Origin: JANQOH01 sp965200095
GTDB lineage: Bacteria; Pseudomonadota; Alphaproteobacteria; UBA7887
Direction of reading: 5' to 3'
NCBI GenBank assembly: GCA_965200095.1
Contig: OZ241350.1
Coordinates: 2,294,001-2,358,000, forward strand
Length of the DNA stretch: 64,000 bases
Shown here one piece after another: positions 41,367-50,620 of the stretch. Both the position numbers and the translations under genes were made by a program. Within the stretch, counting starts at the first letter, position 1. Each line of letters opens with the position of its first letter. Below the pieces are notes generated by a model. That model saw only the letters and a program-made list of their open reading frames with translations, made no database searches and was not told the origin of the DNA.

Positions 41367-42419
41367 TCAGAGGCGATAGACGCGGCGCGCCGTGCCGGCG
41401 AACATCGCCGCTTGCGCCGCCTCGTCGTAATCGGCGGCGATCTTCTTGAAGGCGTTCCACAGCACGCGATAGCTTACCGACACCCGGTCCACGGGGAAGT
41501 TGCTTTCGAACATGCAGCGTTCCGGGCCGAAACAGGCGATGGCGTGGCGGTAGTATCGCGCCTGTGCGGCGACGAAGGATTCGGAATCCGCCGGGCGCTC
41601 CCCCTCGTGCCAGCCGAAGCCGTTGTCGGGCATCGCGAGGCCGCCGAGTTTGGCATAGACATTCGGACATTCGGCGATGGCGGCGATGTCGTCCTTCCAG
41701 GCGGCGAATATCTCCTCGCGCCGGCCTTCCCAGGCGCCGACGCCGAGGGGCGTGCCGAAATGGTCGAGCACCATGACGGTTCCGGGGACGGCCCGGGCGA
41801 GTTCGCGGAACGCGCGGTTCTGAAAGTGGAAGTGCCAGGTGTCCCACGTCAGCCCGCGCTCGCCGAGCCGCGCGACCCCGGCGCGAAAGGCGTCGCTTTC
41901 ATAGAGTCCGGCGCGGACGCGGCCGGGAATGGCGAGCCCGCGGGGATCGGGCGCGTGGGCCCCGGCGTGGCGGATGCCGCGGAAACGCCCGCGCGCCGCC
42001 TCCGCATGGGCGTCCAGCGTCTCGTCGAGCGCGGGGTGTTCGAGGTCGGCATGGGCGACGATCCCCGCCACCGCGGCCTGCCCCGGCCCGAGATCCGAGG
42101 CCTCGGCGATGTCGGTCGCGAAGCGGGTCTCGCCGACCGGGCGCAGATGCTCCGGCGCGTCCGCATCCCAATGGGTGCGACATTCGAGAAACACCGTCTG
42201 GCGCACATTGTGGCCGGACCCGGTATCGGCCCACAAATGCTCCAGCTCGTATCGCGCGCCGCCCCGGTTCCAGAGATGGTGGTGGGGGTCGACGATCTCG
42301 CGCCCGGGGTCGAGAACGGGTTCGTCGACAAGCGCAAGCCAGTCGTCGCGCATCGCCAGATGGGCGATGCGCACGCCGCCGCTTTCGATGTTCGGGGCGG
42401 GGGGCGCTGCGTCAGCCAT
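41367..42419 (-). CDS. Amidohydrolase family (TIM-barrel) protein
   Basis: A 350-residue metal-dependent hydrolase of the amidohydrolase-2 group. The metal site is started by DPHHHLW, and later His/Asp ligands lie in VLDHFGTP, YAKLGGL and MFESNFPVD. Close relatives act as lactonases or decarboxylases of aromatic and sugar acids. ATG 42419 is the family-like start. Its neighbours (monooxygenase, ABM protein, methyltransferase) suggest a degradative pathway. Confidence 0.88.
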   Translation of the reverse strand: MADAAPPAPNIESGGVRIAHLAMRDDWLALVDEPVLDPGREIVDPHHHLWNRGGARYELEHLWADTGSGHNVRQTVFLECRTHWDADAPEHLRPVGETRFATDIAEASDLGPGQAAVAGIVAHADLEHPALDETLDAHAEAARGRFRGIRHAGAHAPDPRGLAIPGRVRAGLYESDAFRAGVARLGERGLTWDTWHFHFQNRAFRELARAVPGTVMVLDHFGTPLGVGAWEGRREEIFAAWKDDIAAIAECPNVYAKLGGLAMPDNGFGWHEGERPADSESFVAAQARYYRHAIACFGPERCMFESNFPVDRVSVSYRVLWNAFKKIAADYDEAAQAAMFAGTARRVYRL

Positions 42420-42433
42420 GGCGTGCCGCCGCG

Positions 42434-42727
42434 TCACGCATCGGTATGGTCGAAATAGCGCAGGTTCGGCGGCGCGGCGACGGCCTTGCCGAGCTGCTCG
42501 ACCAGCCCCGATTCCTGCCGCCAGGCGAAGTATTTCTCGTAATGCGCCCGGCTCTCCCACGTCTCCACGAGCACCAGCGTGTCGGGATCGTCCCGACCGC
42601 GCAGGGTATCGACGCCGATACAGCCGTCATAGGCGCGGGTATCGGGCAGGATCGACCTGAACGTCTCCAGCAGCGAGTCGCCCGCGCCGGGTTTGGCCTT
42701 GAGTTCGAGAATGATTTTCACCGCCAT
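42434..42727 (-). CDS. Antibiotic biosynthesis monooxygenase (ABM) domain protein
   Basis: A 97-residue ferredoxin-like alpha+beta-barrel protein. It starts VKIILELKAKPGAGDSLLETF and contains the typical VLVETWESRAHYEKYF. The family includes YgiN-type quinol monooxygenases and small-molecule oxygenases that need no cofactor. It lies 14 bases upstream of the amidohydrolase gene and downstream of the luciferase-like monooxygenase in the same operon. Confidence 0.88.
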   Translation of the reverse strand: MAVKIILELKAKPGAGDSLLETFRSILPDTRAYDGCIGVDTLRGRDDPDTLVLVETWESRAHYEKYFAWRQESGLVEQLGKAVAAPPNLRYFDHTDA

Positions 42728-42769
42728 GATTACTCCCCTTGTTGCGGTCGTCCGGCAGGCGCCGGCGGC

Positions 42770-43858
42770 TTATGCGGCGGCGGCGACGGGCGCCGGACGC
42801 GGCGCGCCGATCGCGTCCAGCGGGCCGAGCTCCGCCTCCACCAGCGGCGCGATATCGGTCATGAGTTTCTCCATGCTGTCCATCGCCGCCGCGTGCGAGG
42901 AGCCGCCGACCTGGAAATGGAACATCATGTGCGACGGCCGCGCGGCGCGGATTTCGGCCGCAAGCCGCTCGGCCACGGTCTCGACATCGCCGACGAGGAG
43001 GTTGGCGGCCATGTCCTCGAGCGGCGGTTCGTCGCGCATCGGGACTTCGGTCATCATGCCGCCGTCCATGACTTCGGCGCGCCGGCGCAGCGCCGACGCG
43101 AGCCGCATCTGATGGCGGGCGTTGTCCACATAGGCGAGCGTTTCGGCGCGGCTGCGGGTGACGCAAAGGAAGCGCTGGACGCCGAGGGGGATGGCGTCCG
43201 TGTCCCTCCCCTCGGCGGCGTAACTCGCCGCGATGCGCTCGCGCATGGTCTTCAGATAGTCCGCCCCGAGCCAGCGCCCGGTGAACATGGGGACATGGCC
43301 GCGCCGCGCGCACAGGCGATGGCCGAATTCGTTGTCGCCGGCGACCCAGATGTCGGGCATGCCCTGCGCCGGGCGCGCGGCGATGTGCGTCTCCGGCAGG
43401 GAATAGTGCGCGCCGGCGTATGAGAAGGTTTCGCGCGTGAACGCGAGGTCGAGCATGTCGAGGAACTCCTCGAGCATGGGCCTGGCGTTCGCGAGGTCCT
43501 GGCCGAAGCGTTCGAACTCGTAGGGCTGATAGCCGCTGCCGACGCCGAGCGCGAGGCGGCCGCCGGAGAGGCTGTCCACCATGCCGATCTCGGCGAGCAG
43601 ACGCGCCGGCTGATAGAGCGGCGTTACGACCACCGCCGGGGCAAGCGCGATGCGCCCGGTTTCGCCGGCGCAGCGCGCAGCCATGATCAAGGGCGACGGG
43701 CAGATGCAGTAGTTGGAGAAGTGGTGTTCGGCGAACCATGCGGTCCCGAACCCCAGCCGGTCGGCGTGCTTCACCTGCTCGATATGCTCGCGGAACACCC
43801 GTTCCGGCGGCGTGCCGCGTTCGCGATAGCCCATGAGGCCGAAATAACCGAAGTCCAT
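42770..43858 (-). CDS. Luciferase-like (LLM class) flavin monooxygenase
   Basis: A 362-residue TIM-barrel flavin-dependent oxygenase. It starts MDFGYFGLMGYRERG and holds the conserved WFAEHHFSNYCICPSPL, LAEIGMVDSLSGGRLALGVG and a GDVETVAERLA C-terminal region. It would use FMNH2 from a reductase encoded elsewhere. It begins an operon of five genes: monooxygenase, ABM protein, amidohydrolase, methyltransferase, beta-propeller. The substrate is unknown. Confidence 0.9.
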   Translation of the reverse strand: MDFGYFGLMGYRERGTPPERVFREHIEQVKHADRLGFGTAWFAEHHFSNYCICPSPLIMAARCAGETGRIALAPAVVVTPLYQPARLLAEIGMVDSLSGGRLALGVGSGYQPYEFERFGQDLANARPMLEEFLDMLDLAFTRETFSYAGAHYSLPETHIAARPAQGMPDIWVAGDNEFGHRLCARRGHVPMFTGRWLGADYLKTMRERIAASYAAEGRDTDAIPLGVQRFLCVTRSRAETLAYVDNARHQMRLASALRRRAEVMDGGMMTEVPMRDEPPLEDMAANLLVGDVETVAERLAAEIRAARPSHMMFHFQVGGSSHAAAMDSMEKLMTDIAPLVEAELGPLDAIGAPRPAPVAAAA

Positions 43859-43966
43859 GCGCCGCCTCCGTCCGTCTGCCGGCGGCGAGTATAGCGCGCA
43901 GGCCGCGGCCGTGAAGGGCGCCGGCGAACGCTTGACGGCAGCCCGTCCATGCTTCAGTGTGTCGGC

Positions 43967-44119
43967 ATGTCCATCGCGATGTTCGATACTCTCGCCGCTG
44001 CGCGCAAGCTCCAGGCGTCCGGCGTCGACGCTCGTCAGGCCGAGGCGCAGGCCGAAGTTATCGCCGCGGCCGTCCGGAACATGCGCGACGATCTCGTTGT
44101 ACTGGTTCACGACATATGA
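43967..44119 (+). pseudogene. 5' end of a DUF1640-like coiled-coil gene, cut by an IS element
   Basis: From ATG 43967 (or 43979) the frame reads MFDTLAAARKLQASG…, the N-terminus of the same family as the intact protein at 45746 (MFDTYAAAKALRNAG). After about 50 residues (…RNMRDDLVVLVHD) it runs into the left end of the IS element and stops at a TGA inside the inverted repeat. The missing C-terminal coiled coil and membrane anchor are not found on the other side of the element, so the gene is truncated, not just interrupted. Confidence 0.8.
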
Positions 44120-45150
44120 GACGTGGGGCGGTCGGTGGGGGTCTCGTTTGCTGTGAGGGATTGAAGGTATTGAGCGGGGGTGCGGTTGTCGAGGGCCTGG
44201 TGGGGTCGGAAGTTGTTGAACTCGTCGGCGAAGGCGTCGACCCAGCGGTTGATTCGGTTGAGGTCGTTGTCGGGGAGGTCCCATGTTGCGTAGAACTCAT
44301 ATCGCCATGCGCCGTTGTTGCGTTCGACGGAGCCGTTGAGTTTGGGGGATCGGGGCGGGAGTTCGAAGAGGTCGATTCCCCTGCTTTGGCATTCGCGTTC
44401 GAAGTCGGCTTTGAACTCGGCGCCGCCATCGACCTGGATGGCTCGGATGGGGAAGGGCATGTCTTCCTGGAGTTTGTCGAGGAAGCGTTTGGCGTTGTGA
44501 GCGGTTGCGCGCCTCCAGGCTTGCGCGCATGTCCAGCGGGTGACGGGGTCGTATGCGGTGAACTGCTTGATGGTGGGTCGTCCTGCGGTTCGGGCGATGG
44601 AGAGGGTGTCGAGCTGGACGATTTCTCCGGGTTGGGAGGGTTTGCGTCCTTTGGGCAGGCGCGTGGCCCAGGGGCGTTTTCGTCGTGCGGCGCGGGGGGC
44701 GTTTCGGCGGAGGTCGGGGACGGGGAAGACGTCCCCTTTTTCGACGAGGGTTTTGAGGATGCGGCCGATGGTGCTTTCGCTGGCGTCGAAGCCCTGGCGT
44801 TGGATGAGGACGGCGATTTTGGCCTTTCCCCACATGGGATAGTCGTTGCGGGCCTCGCGCACGGCCGCGACCAGCGCCGGTGCCCATTGCGCCCGGCGCA
44901 CGCGGCGGGGGCGGCGCGAGAGCGGTTCGAGGCGTCCGCGTTCGGCGCGCTTTCGCCAGCGGTAGAGGGTCGACAGGGGCACGCCGACCGCAGCCGCCGC
45001 CGAGCGGGCGTTCAGGCCGTCTTCGCGGGCCTGCTTCCAGCGTTCGATGGCGTCGCGTCTGTGCGCCCCTTCGCTACGCTCAGCGGCGCACAGACGCGAC
45101 GCCAGGCGTGCTCCTTGTGTAATCTGTCTCGGCAGGCCGATAACCTGCAT
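44107..45150 (-). CDS. IS481-type transposase
   Basis: A 347-residue transposase with an N-terminal helix-turn-helix (ARSAAAAVGVPLSTLYRWRKR) and an rve-type integrase core. The DDE residues are in IVQLDTLSI, IQVDGGAEF and GSVERNNGAW, spaced as in the IS481 group, and the end has NNFRPHQALDNRTPAQYL. The ATG at 45150 is preferred to the longer frame (TTG 45213). The stop codon at 44107 lies a few bases outside the left inverted repeat, so the reading frame ends in flanking DNA. The gene looks intact. Confidence 0.9.
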   Translation of the reverse strand: MQVIGLPRQITQGARLASRLCAAERSEGAHRRDAIERWKQAREDGLNARSAAAAVGVPLSTLYRWRKRAERGRLEPLSRRPRRVRRAQWAPALVAAVREARNDYPMWGKAKIAVLIQRQGFDASESTIGRILKTLVEKGDVFPVPDLRRNAPRAARRKRPWATRLPKGRKPSQPGEIVQLDTLSIARTAGRPTIKQFTAYDPVTRWTCAQAWRRATAHNAKRFLDKLQEDMPFPIRAIQVDGGAEFKADFERECQSRGIDLFELPPRSPKLNGSVERNNGAWRYEFYATWDLPDNDLNRINRWVDAFADEFNNFRPHQALDNRTPAQYLQSLTANETPTDRPTSHMS

Positions 45151-45230
45151 GGGGGCCTCCGTTGGCTGTTTCCTCACACCAAACAGCTTCGGAGACCCCC
45201 ACCCCGCCTGCAAGCCCCGCGTCTCACATG
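44113..45230 (-). mobile_element. IS481-family insertion sequence
   Basis: A ~1.1 kb element bounded by imperfect inverted repeats: catatgagacgtgggg (44113–44128) and the inverse complement of ccccgcgtctcacatg (45215–45230), 14 of 16 identical. It contains one transposase gene. No convincing target-site duplication is seen, possibly because of flanking deletion, since the interrupted DUF1640-like gene lacks its 3' part on the other side. Exact ends are uncertain by a few bases. Confidence 0.8.
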
Positions 45231-45745
45231 TGTCCGAACCAGATCACGTTTTTCGCCGCCGCGCGGAAGCCGCCTGCCGCGTCAGCGCTGGTTCGCGTCC
45301 TCCCAAGCACAGGCTTTCAATTCAACGCCTTATAAATGCCGAATCGCCGATCTCCGCACGACACGCGGGGGCCGCAATCCCAGCCAAAAGCCCCGCCCCA
45401 GCGCCGAACTTCCGCGCCACCCGGCGCGGGAGCGCCGCCCGCTCCGCTCCGGTCTGCGCTTCGGCGTTGCGGCCCGCGCGCTGCTGCGCCTCCGATCTCG
45501 TGCGGTTTCTGCTCCGGAGTGTGCGAAGGAATTCACCGCCGCGTCCGCAACGAGAGTTGTTTCGGGGCGTCGCGCCGCGGTATCCGCGAGAATCCGGCGA
45601 AGCGGGCTTTTGCCGCGATGGGGCGGACCGGGCGCGGTCGTCCCCGGACGAAGCCCAGCCGAATTTTCACACGCCCGCTCCCGGGCTTCGGGCGCCCGCG
45701 GCGGCGAGCTTGCGCCGGGCGACGGGGCGGCGTAGGGTCGCGGCC
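45231..45745. other. Intergenic region right of the IS element
   Basis: No gene is supported. The first 120 bases are of average composition; the rest is G+C rich, Arg-codon-like and open in several frames without protein-like sequence. The missing 3' part of the gene truncated by the IS element is not here. The last bases carry the upstream region of the DUF1640-like gene. Confidence 0.55.
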
Positions 45746-46243
45746 ATGTTCGATACCTACGCCGCCGCCAAGGCTCTGCGGAACGCCGGGTTCGACGAAC
45801 CCCAGGCGGAGGCGGCCGTCTCCATGGTCCGCGATGCCGTCTCGGAAGGCGTCGCGACCGGGGAAGACGCCGCCCGCCTCGAAAGCAAGATCGACGCCGG
45901 CATCGCCGAGACGAAAACCGATGTCACCCGCTTCGAAGGCAAGGTCGACGCCGGACTCGCAGAGACCAGGGCAGACGGCGCACGTTTCGAAAGCAAGGTC
46001 GACGCCAGATTCGCCGAGGTGAAGGCCGAAATCGCCGAGGTGAAGGGCGGCCTCGCCAAGGTGAAGGCCGATGTCGCCGAGGTGAAGGCCGGCCTCACCG
46101 AGGTGAAGACCGATGTCGCCCGCCTCGACGGCAAGATCGAGTCGGAAGTCGGCAGGCTCGAGGCGCGCCTGACAGTGCGGATGTATAGCGGGTTGATCGC
46201 CACGGCCGCCGTCGTGGTCGCGCTCATCAAACTCCTTCCCTGA
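45746..46243 (+). CDS. DUF1640-like coiled-coil membrane protein
   Basis: A 165-residue protein. The N-terminal ~45 residues (FDTYAAAKALRNAGFDEPQAEAAVSMVRDAV) are the DUF1640/CCDC90-like head. A long coiled coil follows, with 7-residue units of the type AEVKAEI, AEVKGGL, AKVKADV, AEVKAGL encoded by 21-base DNA repeats. A C-terminal membrane anchor (YSGLIATAAVVVALIKLL) ends it. Function in bacteria is unknown. It is a paralogue of the gene cut by the IS element 1.6 kb to the left. Confidence 0.8.
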   Translation: MFDTYAAAKALRNAGFDEPQAEAAVSMVRDAVSEGVATGEDAARLESKIDAGIAETKTDVTRFEGKVDAGLAETRADGARFESKVDARFAEVKAEIAEVKGGLAKVKADVAEVKAGLTEVKTDVARLDGKIESEVGRLEARLTVRMYSGLIATAAVVVALIKLLP

Positions 46244-46586
46244 CCGGCGCTCCGCTTCTTGCGGCGCACACCGCGCATCGACGCGCCCCGTCGCGAGGCG
46301 GAACAGCGCTCCTGCAATGCGGGGTTCGATCCCCGCAACAGGGTTTGCGAAGAAATCCGCCGCTGCGCCGGCGACGAAAGCCGTTTCAAGACGGCGCGCC
46401 GCCCCAGCGCCGGGAGGCGGGGCCCCCGCGCAAGCCCCGGAGAAGAAACGACCGAACCCGGCGAAACGGGACACGCCGTCGACCGCAGCCGCCTTGCGCC
46501 CGGCGTCGCGCCGAATTTTTCAGGGGCGCTTCGCAAAACCCGCCCGCGCCGCCGCCGATCCCTCGCCAGTCGCGAAGATCGCAACC
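46244..46586. other. Intergenic region before the RTX remnant
   Basis: No gene is supported. A 7-bp hairpin with the loop ttcgat (tgcgggg/ccccgca, 46318–46337) lies near the start. The frame that leads into the RTX repeats is open here from 46317, but its translation is Ala/Pro/Arg-rich and unlike any RTX protein, so I take the original 5' part of that gene as lost. Confidence 0.5.
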
Positions 46587-47593
46587 GGCGATACCTACAG
46601 CGGCATTGAGAACCTGGAAGGGTCCGCGCACAACGACTCGCTGGCCGGCGACGGAAGCGCCAACACGCTTCGGGGCCATGCCGGCAACGACACGCTGTAT
46701 GGCGGCGACGGCGACGACACGCTCTATGGCGGTGACGACAACGACTGGCTGGAAGGCGGCGACGACGCCGACAAGCTGTATGGCGGGACCGGAAACGACC
46801 GGTTGTATGGCGGGGCCGGAAACGACCAGCTGCGCGGCGGCGACGGCGTTGACTGGCTGTGGGGCGACGACGGCGCCGACTGGCTTCACGGCGGCGCGGG
46901 CGCGGATCGCCTGATCGGCGGTTCGGACTCGGATACGGTGTCCTACAAATACGCCGCGGGCGGCGTGACGGCAGACCTGTTCGGCGCTCTGACCCAGACG
47001 GGGGACGCGGCGGGGATATCTACAGCGGCGTTGAGAACCTGGAAGGCTCCGCGCATAACGACACGCTCGCCGGCGACCCAAACGCCAATACGCTGCGGGG
47101 TCTGGGCGGCGCCGACTCGCTGAGGGGCGGCGGCGCCGACCGGCTGGAAGGCGGCGCCGGCGACGATACGCTTCGCCTGGGCGCGGGTTCGGACACCGTG
47201 ATTTTCGGACGCGGAGACGGACACGACACGGTCGTCGCGGACGGCTTCGACAGCGCCACGACGGACAAGATCGCGTTCGGCGCCGGGATCGACAGCGAGG
47301 ACCTCTGGTTCCGACGCAGCGGGAGCGACCTCGAAGTCCGCGTTCTGGGCGCGACGGACCGTCTCACCCTGAAGGACTGGTTCGGGGGATCGACGACGGC
47401 CGCCGGTCGTCTCGACGAATTCGAACTCTCTTCGGGGGACCGGCTGGTCGAGTCGCGGGTGCAGTCGCTTGTGGACGCGATGGCGACGTGGTCGGCGTCG
47501 AACGGGAACGCGCCGCCGACGGTGTCGGACATGCCCGACGATGCGTCGCTCTCCAACGCGCTCGCCGCCGCCTGGCAATCCGCCGGCGGATAG
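46587..47593 (+). pseudogene. RTX (hemolysin-type) calcium-binding protein remnant
   Basis: A C-terminal piece of a secreted RTX protein. Nonapeptide repeats (LYGGDGDDT, LYGGTGNDR, LYGGAGNDQ, LRGGDGVDW) make a calcium-binding beta-roll, and the end (TDRLTLKDWF … RLDEFELSSGD) is the usual C-terminal secretion region. The frame is broken at about 47010–47016, where DAAG should continue to DIYSGVENLEGS; a shift of one or two bases rejoins it. The segment 'Y SG(I/V)ENLEGSAHND' occurs twice (46593, 47020), an internal duplication. The N-terminal part is absent. Type I export genes are not seen nearby. Confidence 0.8.
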
Positions 47594-47764
47594 TGTCCGC
47601 CCGTTCGTTCCGACCGGCGATAGAGTCGGTCCCTCGGCGTCGCGCCAACCGCCATAACGGGAACCGCCGGCTTGCGCGGGCGGGGCGTCGCTTCCTATAG
47701 TGCGCGCGCTTTCGCTGGCGCTTGTCGGCGCGACGGGCGGTTTCACGTCAGGGAGGATGCGAGG

Positions 47765-49219
47765 ATGCGGCTCAAGGATCAGGGGCTGTTCCATACCCGC
47801 TGCTATATCGACGGCGACTGGGTCGATGCCGATTCCGGCGAAACCATCGATGTCGTCAATCCCGCGACCGGCGAGGTCCTGGGCGCGGTCCCGAAGATGG
47901 GCGCCGCGGAAGCGCGGCGGGCGGTCGCGGCGGCGGACGCCGCATGGCCCGCCTGGCGCGCCCTCACCGGGAAGGAACGCGGGAAGAAACTCCGCGACTG
48001 GTACGACCTGATGCTCGAACATCTCGACGATCTCGGCCTGATGATGACCCTCGAACAGGGCAAGCCGCTGGCCGAGGCGAAAGGCGAGATCCATTACGCC
48101 TCCTGGTTCGTCGAATGGTTCGCCGAGGAAGCCAAGCGCGCCTATGGCGAGACGATCCCGTCCACGTTCGGCGACCGGCGCATCGTCGTCTCGAAGGAGC
48201 CCGTCGGCGTCGCGGCGGCGATCACGCCCTGGAACTTCCCCGCCGCGATGATCACCCGCAAGGTGGCGCCGGCGCTCGCGGCGGGCTGCCCCATCGTCGT
48301 CAAGCCGGCCACCGCCACCCCCTTCTCGGCGCTGGCGCTGGCCGAACTCGCGGAGCGCGCCGGCTTCCCCAAAGGCGTTCTCAACGTCATCACCGGCGGC
48401 GCGCAGGCCATCGGCGGCGAGCTCACGGGCAACCCGACGGTGCGCAAACTCTCCTTCACCGGCTCCACCGAAATCGGCAAGGTGCTCATGGCCCAGTGCG
48501 CCGGCACGGTAAAGAAAGTGTCGCTGGAGCTCGGCGGAAACGCGCCGCTCATCGTGTTCGACGACGCCGATCTCGACCGCGCGGTCGCCGGCGCGATGGC
48601 GTCGAAATACCGGAACACCGGTCAGACCTGCGTGTGCGCCAACCGGATTCTGGTTCAGGACGGCGTCTACGACGACTTCGCCGAACGCTTCCGCGCCGAG
48701 GTCGAGAAACTCGAGGTCGGCGACGGACGCGGCGATGTCCAGCAAGGGCCGCTGATCGACATGGCCGCCGTCGAGAAGGTCGAGGAGCACATTTCGGACG
48801 CCGTCGGGAAAGGCGCCCGGGTCGCCGCCGGCGGCGCGCGTCATACCCTCGGCGGTCAGTTCTTCCAGCCCACCGTGCTCACCGGCGTCACCGGCGCCAT
48901 GAAGATCGCGCATGAGGAGACCTTCGGGCCGGTGGCGCCGCTGTTCCGGTTCTCCGACGAGGCCGAGGCGGTGGAGATGGCCAACGATACGCCTTACGGC
49001 CTGGCCGCCTATTTCTTCAGCCGCGACATCGGGCGTTGCTGGCGGGTCGCCGAAGCGCTGGAATACGGCATGGTCGGCATCAACGAAGGCATCCTGTCCA
49101 CCGAGGTCGCGCCGTTCGGCGGGGTCAAGGAGTCGGGGATCGGACGCGAGGGCGCCCGGCAGGGCCTCGAAGAGTTCATGGAGACCAAATACATGCTGAT
49201 GGGGGCGATCGACCGCTAG
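47765..49219 (+). CDS. gabD: NAD(P)-dependent succinate-semialdehyde dehydrogenase
   Basis: A 484-residue aldehyde dehydrogenase very close to GabD. The catalytic Cys is in NTGQTCVCANR, the general-base Glu in LELGGNAP, and the Asn in TPWNFPAAMITRK. The C-terminus HEETFGPVAPLFRF and SEVAPFGGVKESGIGREG-type segments are conserved. It converts succinate semialdehyde to succinate in GABA and 4-hydroxybutyrate degradation. The ATG at 47765 follows GGGAGGATGCGAGG. It lies 27 bases upstream of glutathione reductase, likely co-transcribed. Confidence 0.92.
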   Translation: MRLKDQGLFHTRCYIDGDWVDADSGETIDVVNPATGEVLGAVPKMGAAEARRAVAAADAAWPAWRALTGKERGKKLRDWYDLMLEHLDDLGLMMTLEQGKPLAEAKGEIHYASWFVEWFAEEAKRAYGETIPSTFGDRRIVVSKEPVGVAAAITPWNFPAAMITRKVAPALAAGCPIVVKPATATPFSALALAELAERAGFPKGVLNVITGGAQAIGGELTGNPTVRKLSFTGSTEIGKVLMAQCAGTVKKVSLELGGNAPLIVFDDADLDRAVAGAMASKYRNTGQTCVCANRILVQDGVYDDFAERFRAEVEKLEVGDGRGDVQQGPLIDMAAVEKVEEHISDAVGKGARVAAGGARHTLGGQFFQPTVLTGVTGAMKIAHEETFGPVAPLFRFSDEAEAVEMANDTPYGLAAYFFSRDIGRCWRVAEALEYGMVGINEGILSTEVAPFGGVKESGIGREGARQGLEEFMETKYMLMGAIDR

Positions 49220-49246
49220 CGCCCGGAGCCCCGCCCGCCGGCGCCG

Positions 49247-50620
49247 ATGGCTCCCCTCGACCCGCCCTCCCTCGACCTGATCGTCATCGGCGCGGGTTCG
49301 GGCGGCGTCGCCTGCGCCCGCCGCGCCGGCGCCTACGGCGCGCGGGTGGCGATCTGCGAGGATGTCCGCGTCGGCGGCACATGCGTGCTGCGCGGCTGCG
49401 TCCCCAAGAAGCTCCTCGTCTACGCCTCCCATGTCGCGGAGGAGATCGCCGACGCGGCCGGGTATGGATGGTCGATCCCCTCCCCCGCCTTCGACTGGCC
49501 GCGCCTGATCCGGAACAAGAACGCCGAGCTCGACCGTCTCAACGGGATCTACGAGAAGATGCTCGGCGACGCTTCGGTTCCCGTCCTGCGCGGGCGCGCG
49601 ACGCTGATCGACGAGCACACCGTCGAGGTCGTCGGCGAACGGCGGCGCGCCGAACGGATCCTCGTCGCCACCGGCGGACGGCCCTGGATGCCGGCGATCC
49701 CCGGCGTCGAACACGCCATCGATTCCGACCGCGCGCTCGATCTCGAATCCCTGCCGGAGCGCATGGTCGTCGCCGGCGGCGGTTATATCGCGGTCGAGTT
49801 CGCCGGTATCTTCCGGTCTCTCGGCGTCGAGGTGACGGTCGTTATCCGCGGCGACCGCCTGTTGCGCGGCTTCGATGCGGACCTCGCGCGCCATCTCGAA
49901 AATGAAATGCGGCGCGGCGGCGTGACCGTCCGCACCGGAAGCCGAATCGCCGCCATCCGCGAGTCCGGTCGGAGTCTCGTTGCCGAGATCGAAGGCGGCG
50001 ACGCGCTGGAGACCGACAGTGTGTTCCTCGCGCTGGGGCGGCGACCCAACACACGCGGCATCGGGCTGGAGGAAGCCGGCGTCCGCCTGCGCGACAACGG
50101 GGCGGTCGCCGTCGACGAGGAGCTGCGCAGCTCCGTCCCCTCCGTCTACGCCCTCGGCGATTGCACCGACCGCCGCAATCTGACGCCGGTGGCCATCGCC
50201 GAAGGCCGGGCCCTGGCCGAAACCTGGTTCAACGACAATCCCTGCGCCGTGACCCATGAAAACGTGGCGACGGCCGTTTTCTCCCAACCGCCCATCGGCA
50301 CGGTGGGACTGACCGAGGCGGAAGCGCGCCGCGCTTTCGCGGATGTCGCCGTCTACCGGTCGTCGTTCCGTCCGATGAAGAACACGCTGAGCGGCAACCC
50401 CGGCCGCGCCCTGATGAAACTGGTTGTGGATAACGACACCGGTCGCGTCCTCGGCTGCCACCTGATCGGCCCCGACGCGCCGGAGATCGTGCAAGGCGTC
50501 GCCATTGCGCTGAAATGCGGAGCGACCAAGGCGCAGTTCGACGACACCATGGCGATCCACCCCACCGCGGCGGAAGAGCTGGTCACGATGTACGAACCCG
50601 TGACAGAAACGACAGGATGA
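49247..50620 (+). CDS. gor: Glutathione-disulfide reductase
   Basis: A 457-residue FAD-dependent oxidoreductase that regenerates glutathione with NADPH. FAD-binding motif VIGAGSGGVACARRA, redox-active Cys pair in GGTCVLRGCVPKK, NADPH-binding GGGYIAVEFA and the C-terminal His–Glu pair in MAIHPTAAEELV are all intact. It fits with the glutaredoxin and peroxiredoxin genes in this window. Its stop is followed by a short open frame and then the AlbA_2 gene. Confidence 0.95.
   Translation: MAPLDPPSLDLIVIGAGSGGVACARRAGAYGARVAICEDVRVGGTCVLRGCVPKKLLVYASHVAEEIADAAGYGWSIPSPAFDWPRLIRNKNAELDRLNGIYEKMLGDASVPVLRGRATLIDEHTVEVVGERRRAERILVATGGRPWMPAIPGVEHAIDSDRALDLESLPERMVVAGGGYIAVEFAGIFRSLGVEVTVVIRGDRLLRGFDADLARHLENEMRRGGVTVRTGSRIAAIRESGRSLVAEIEGGDALETDSVFLALGRRPNTRGIGLEEAGVRLRDNGAVAVDEELRSSVPSVYALGDCTDRRNLTPVAIAEGRALAETWFNDNPCAVTHENVATAVFSQPPIGTVGLTEAEARRAFADVAVYRSSFRPMKNTLSGNPGRALMKLVVDNDTGRVLGCHLIGPDAPEIVQGVAIALKCGATKAQFDDTMAIHPTAAEELVTMYEPVTETTG

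Noticed and set aside
46318..46337. A tRNA T-arm-like sequence (gggttcgatcccc)
   Set aside because: The stem does not pair as a 5-bp T arm with a 7-base loop, and no acceptor, D or anticodon arms are found around it; it is a simple hairpin.
46317..46586. Upstream extension of the RTX frame to an ATG at 46317
   Set aside because: The translation is Ala/Pro/Arg-rich with no signal or RTX features and lacks a ribosome-binding site; it is open by composition.
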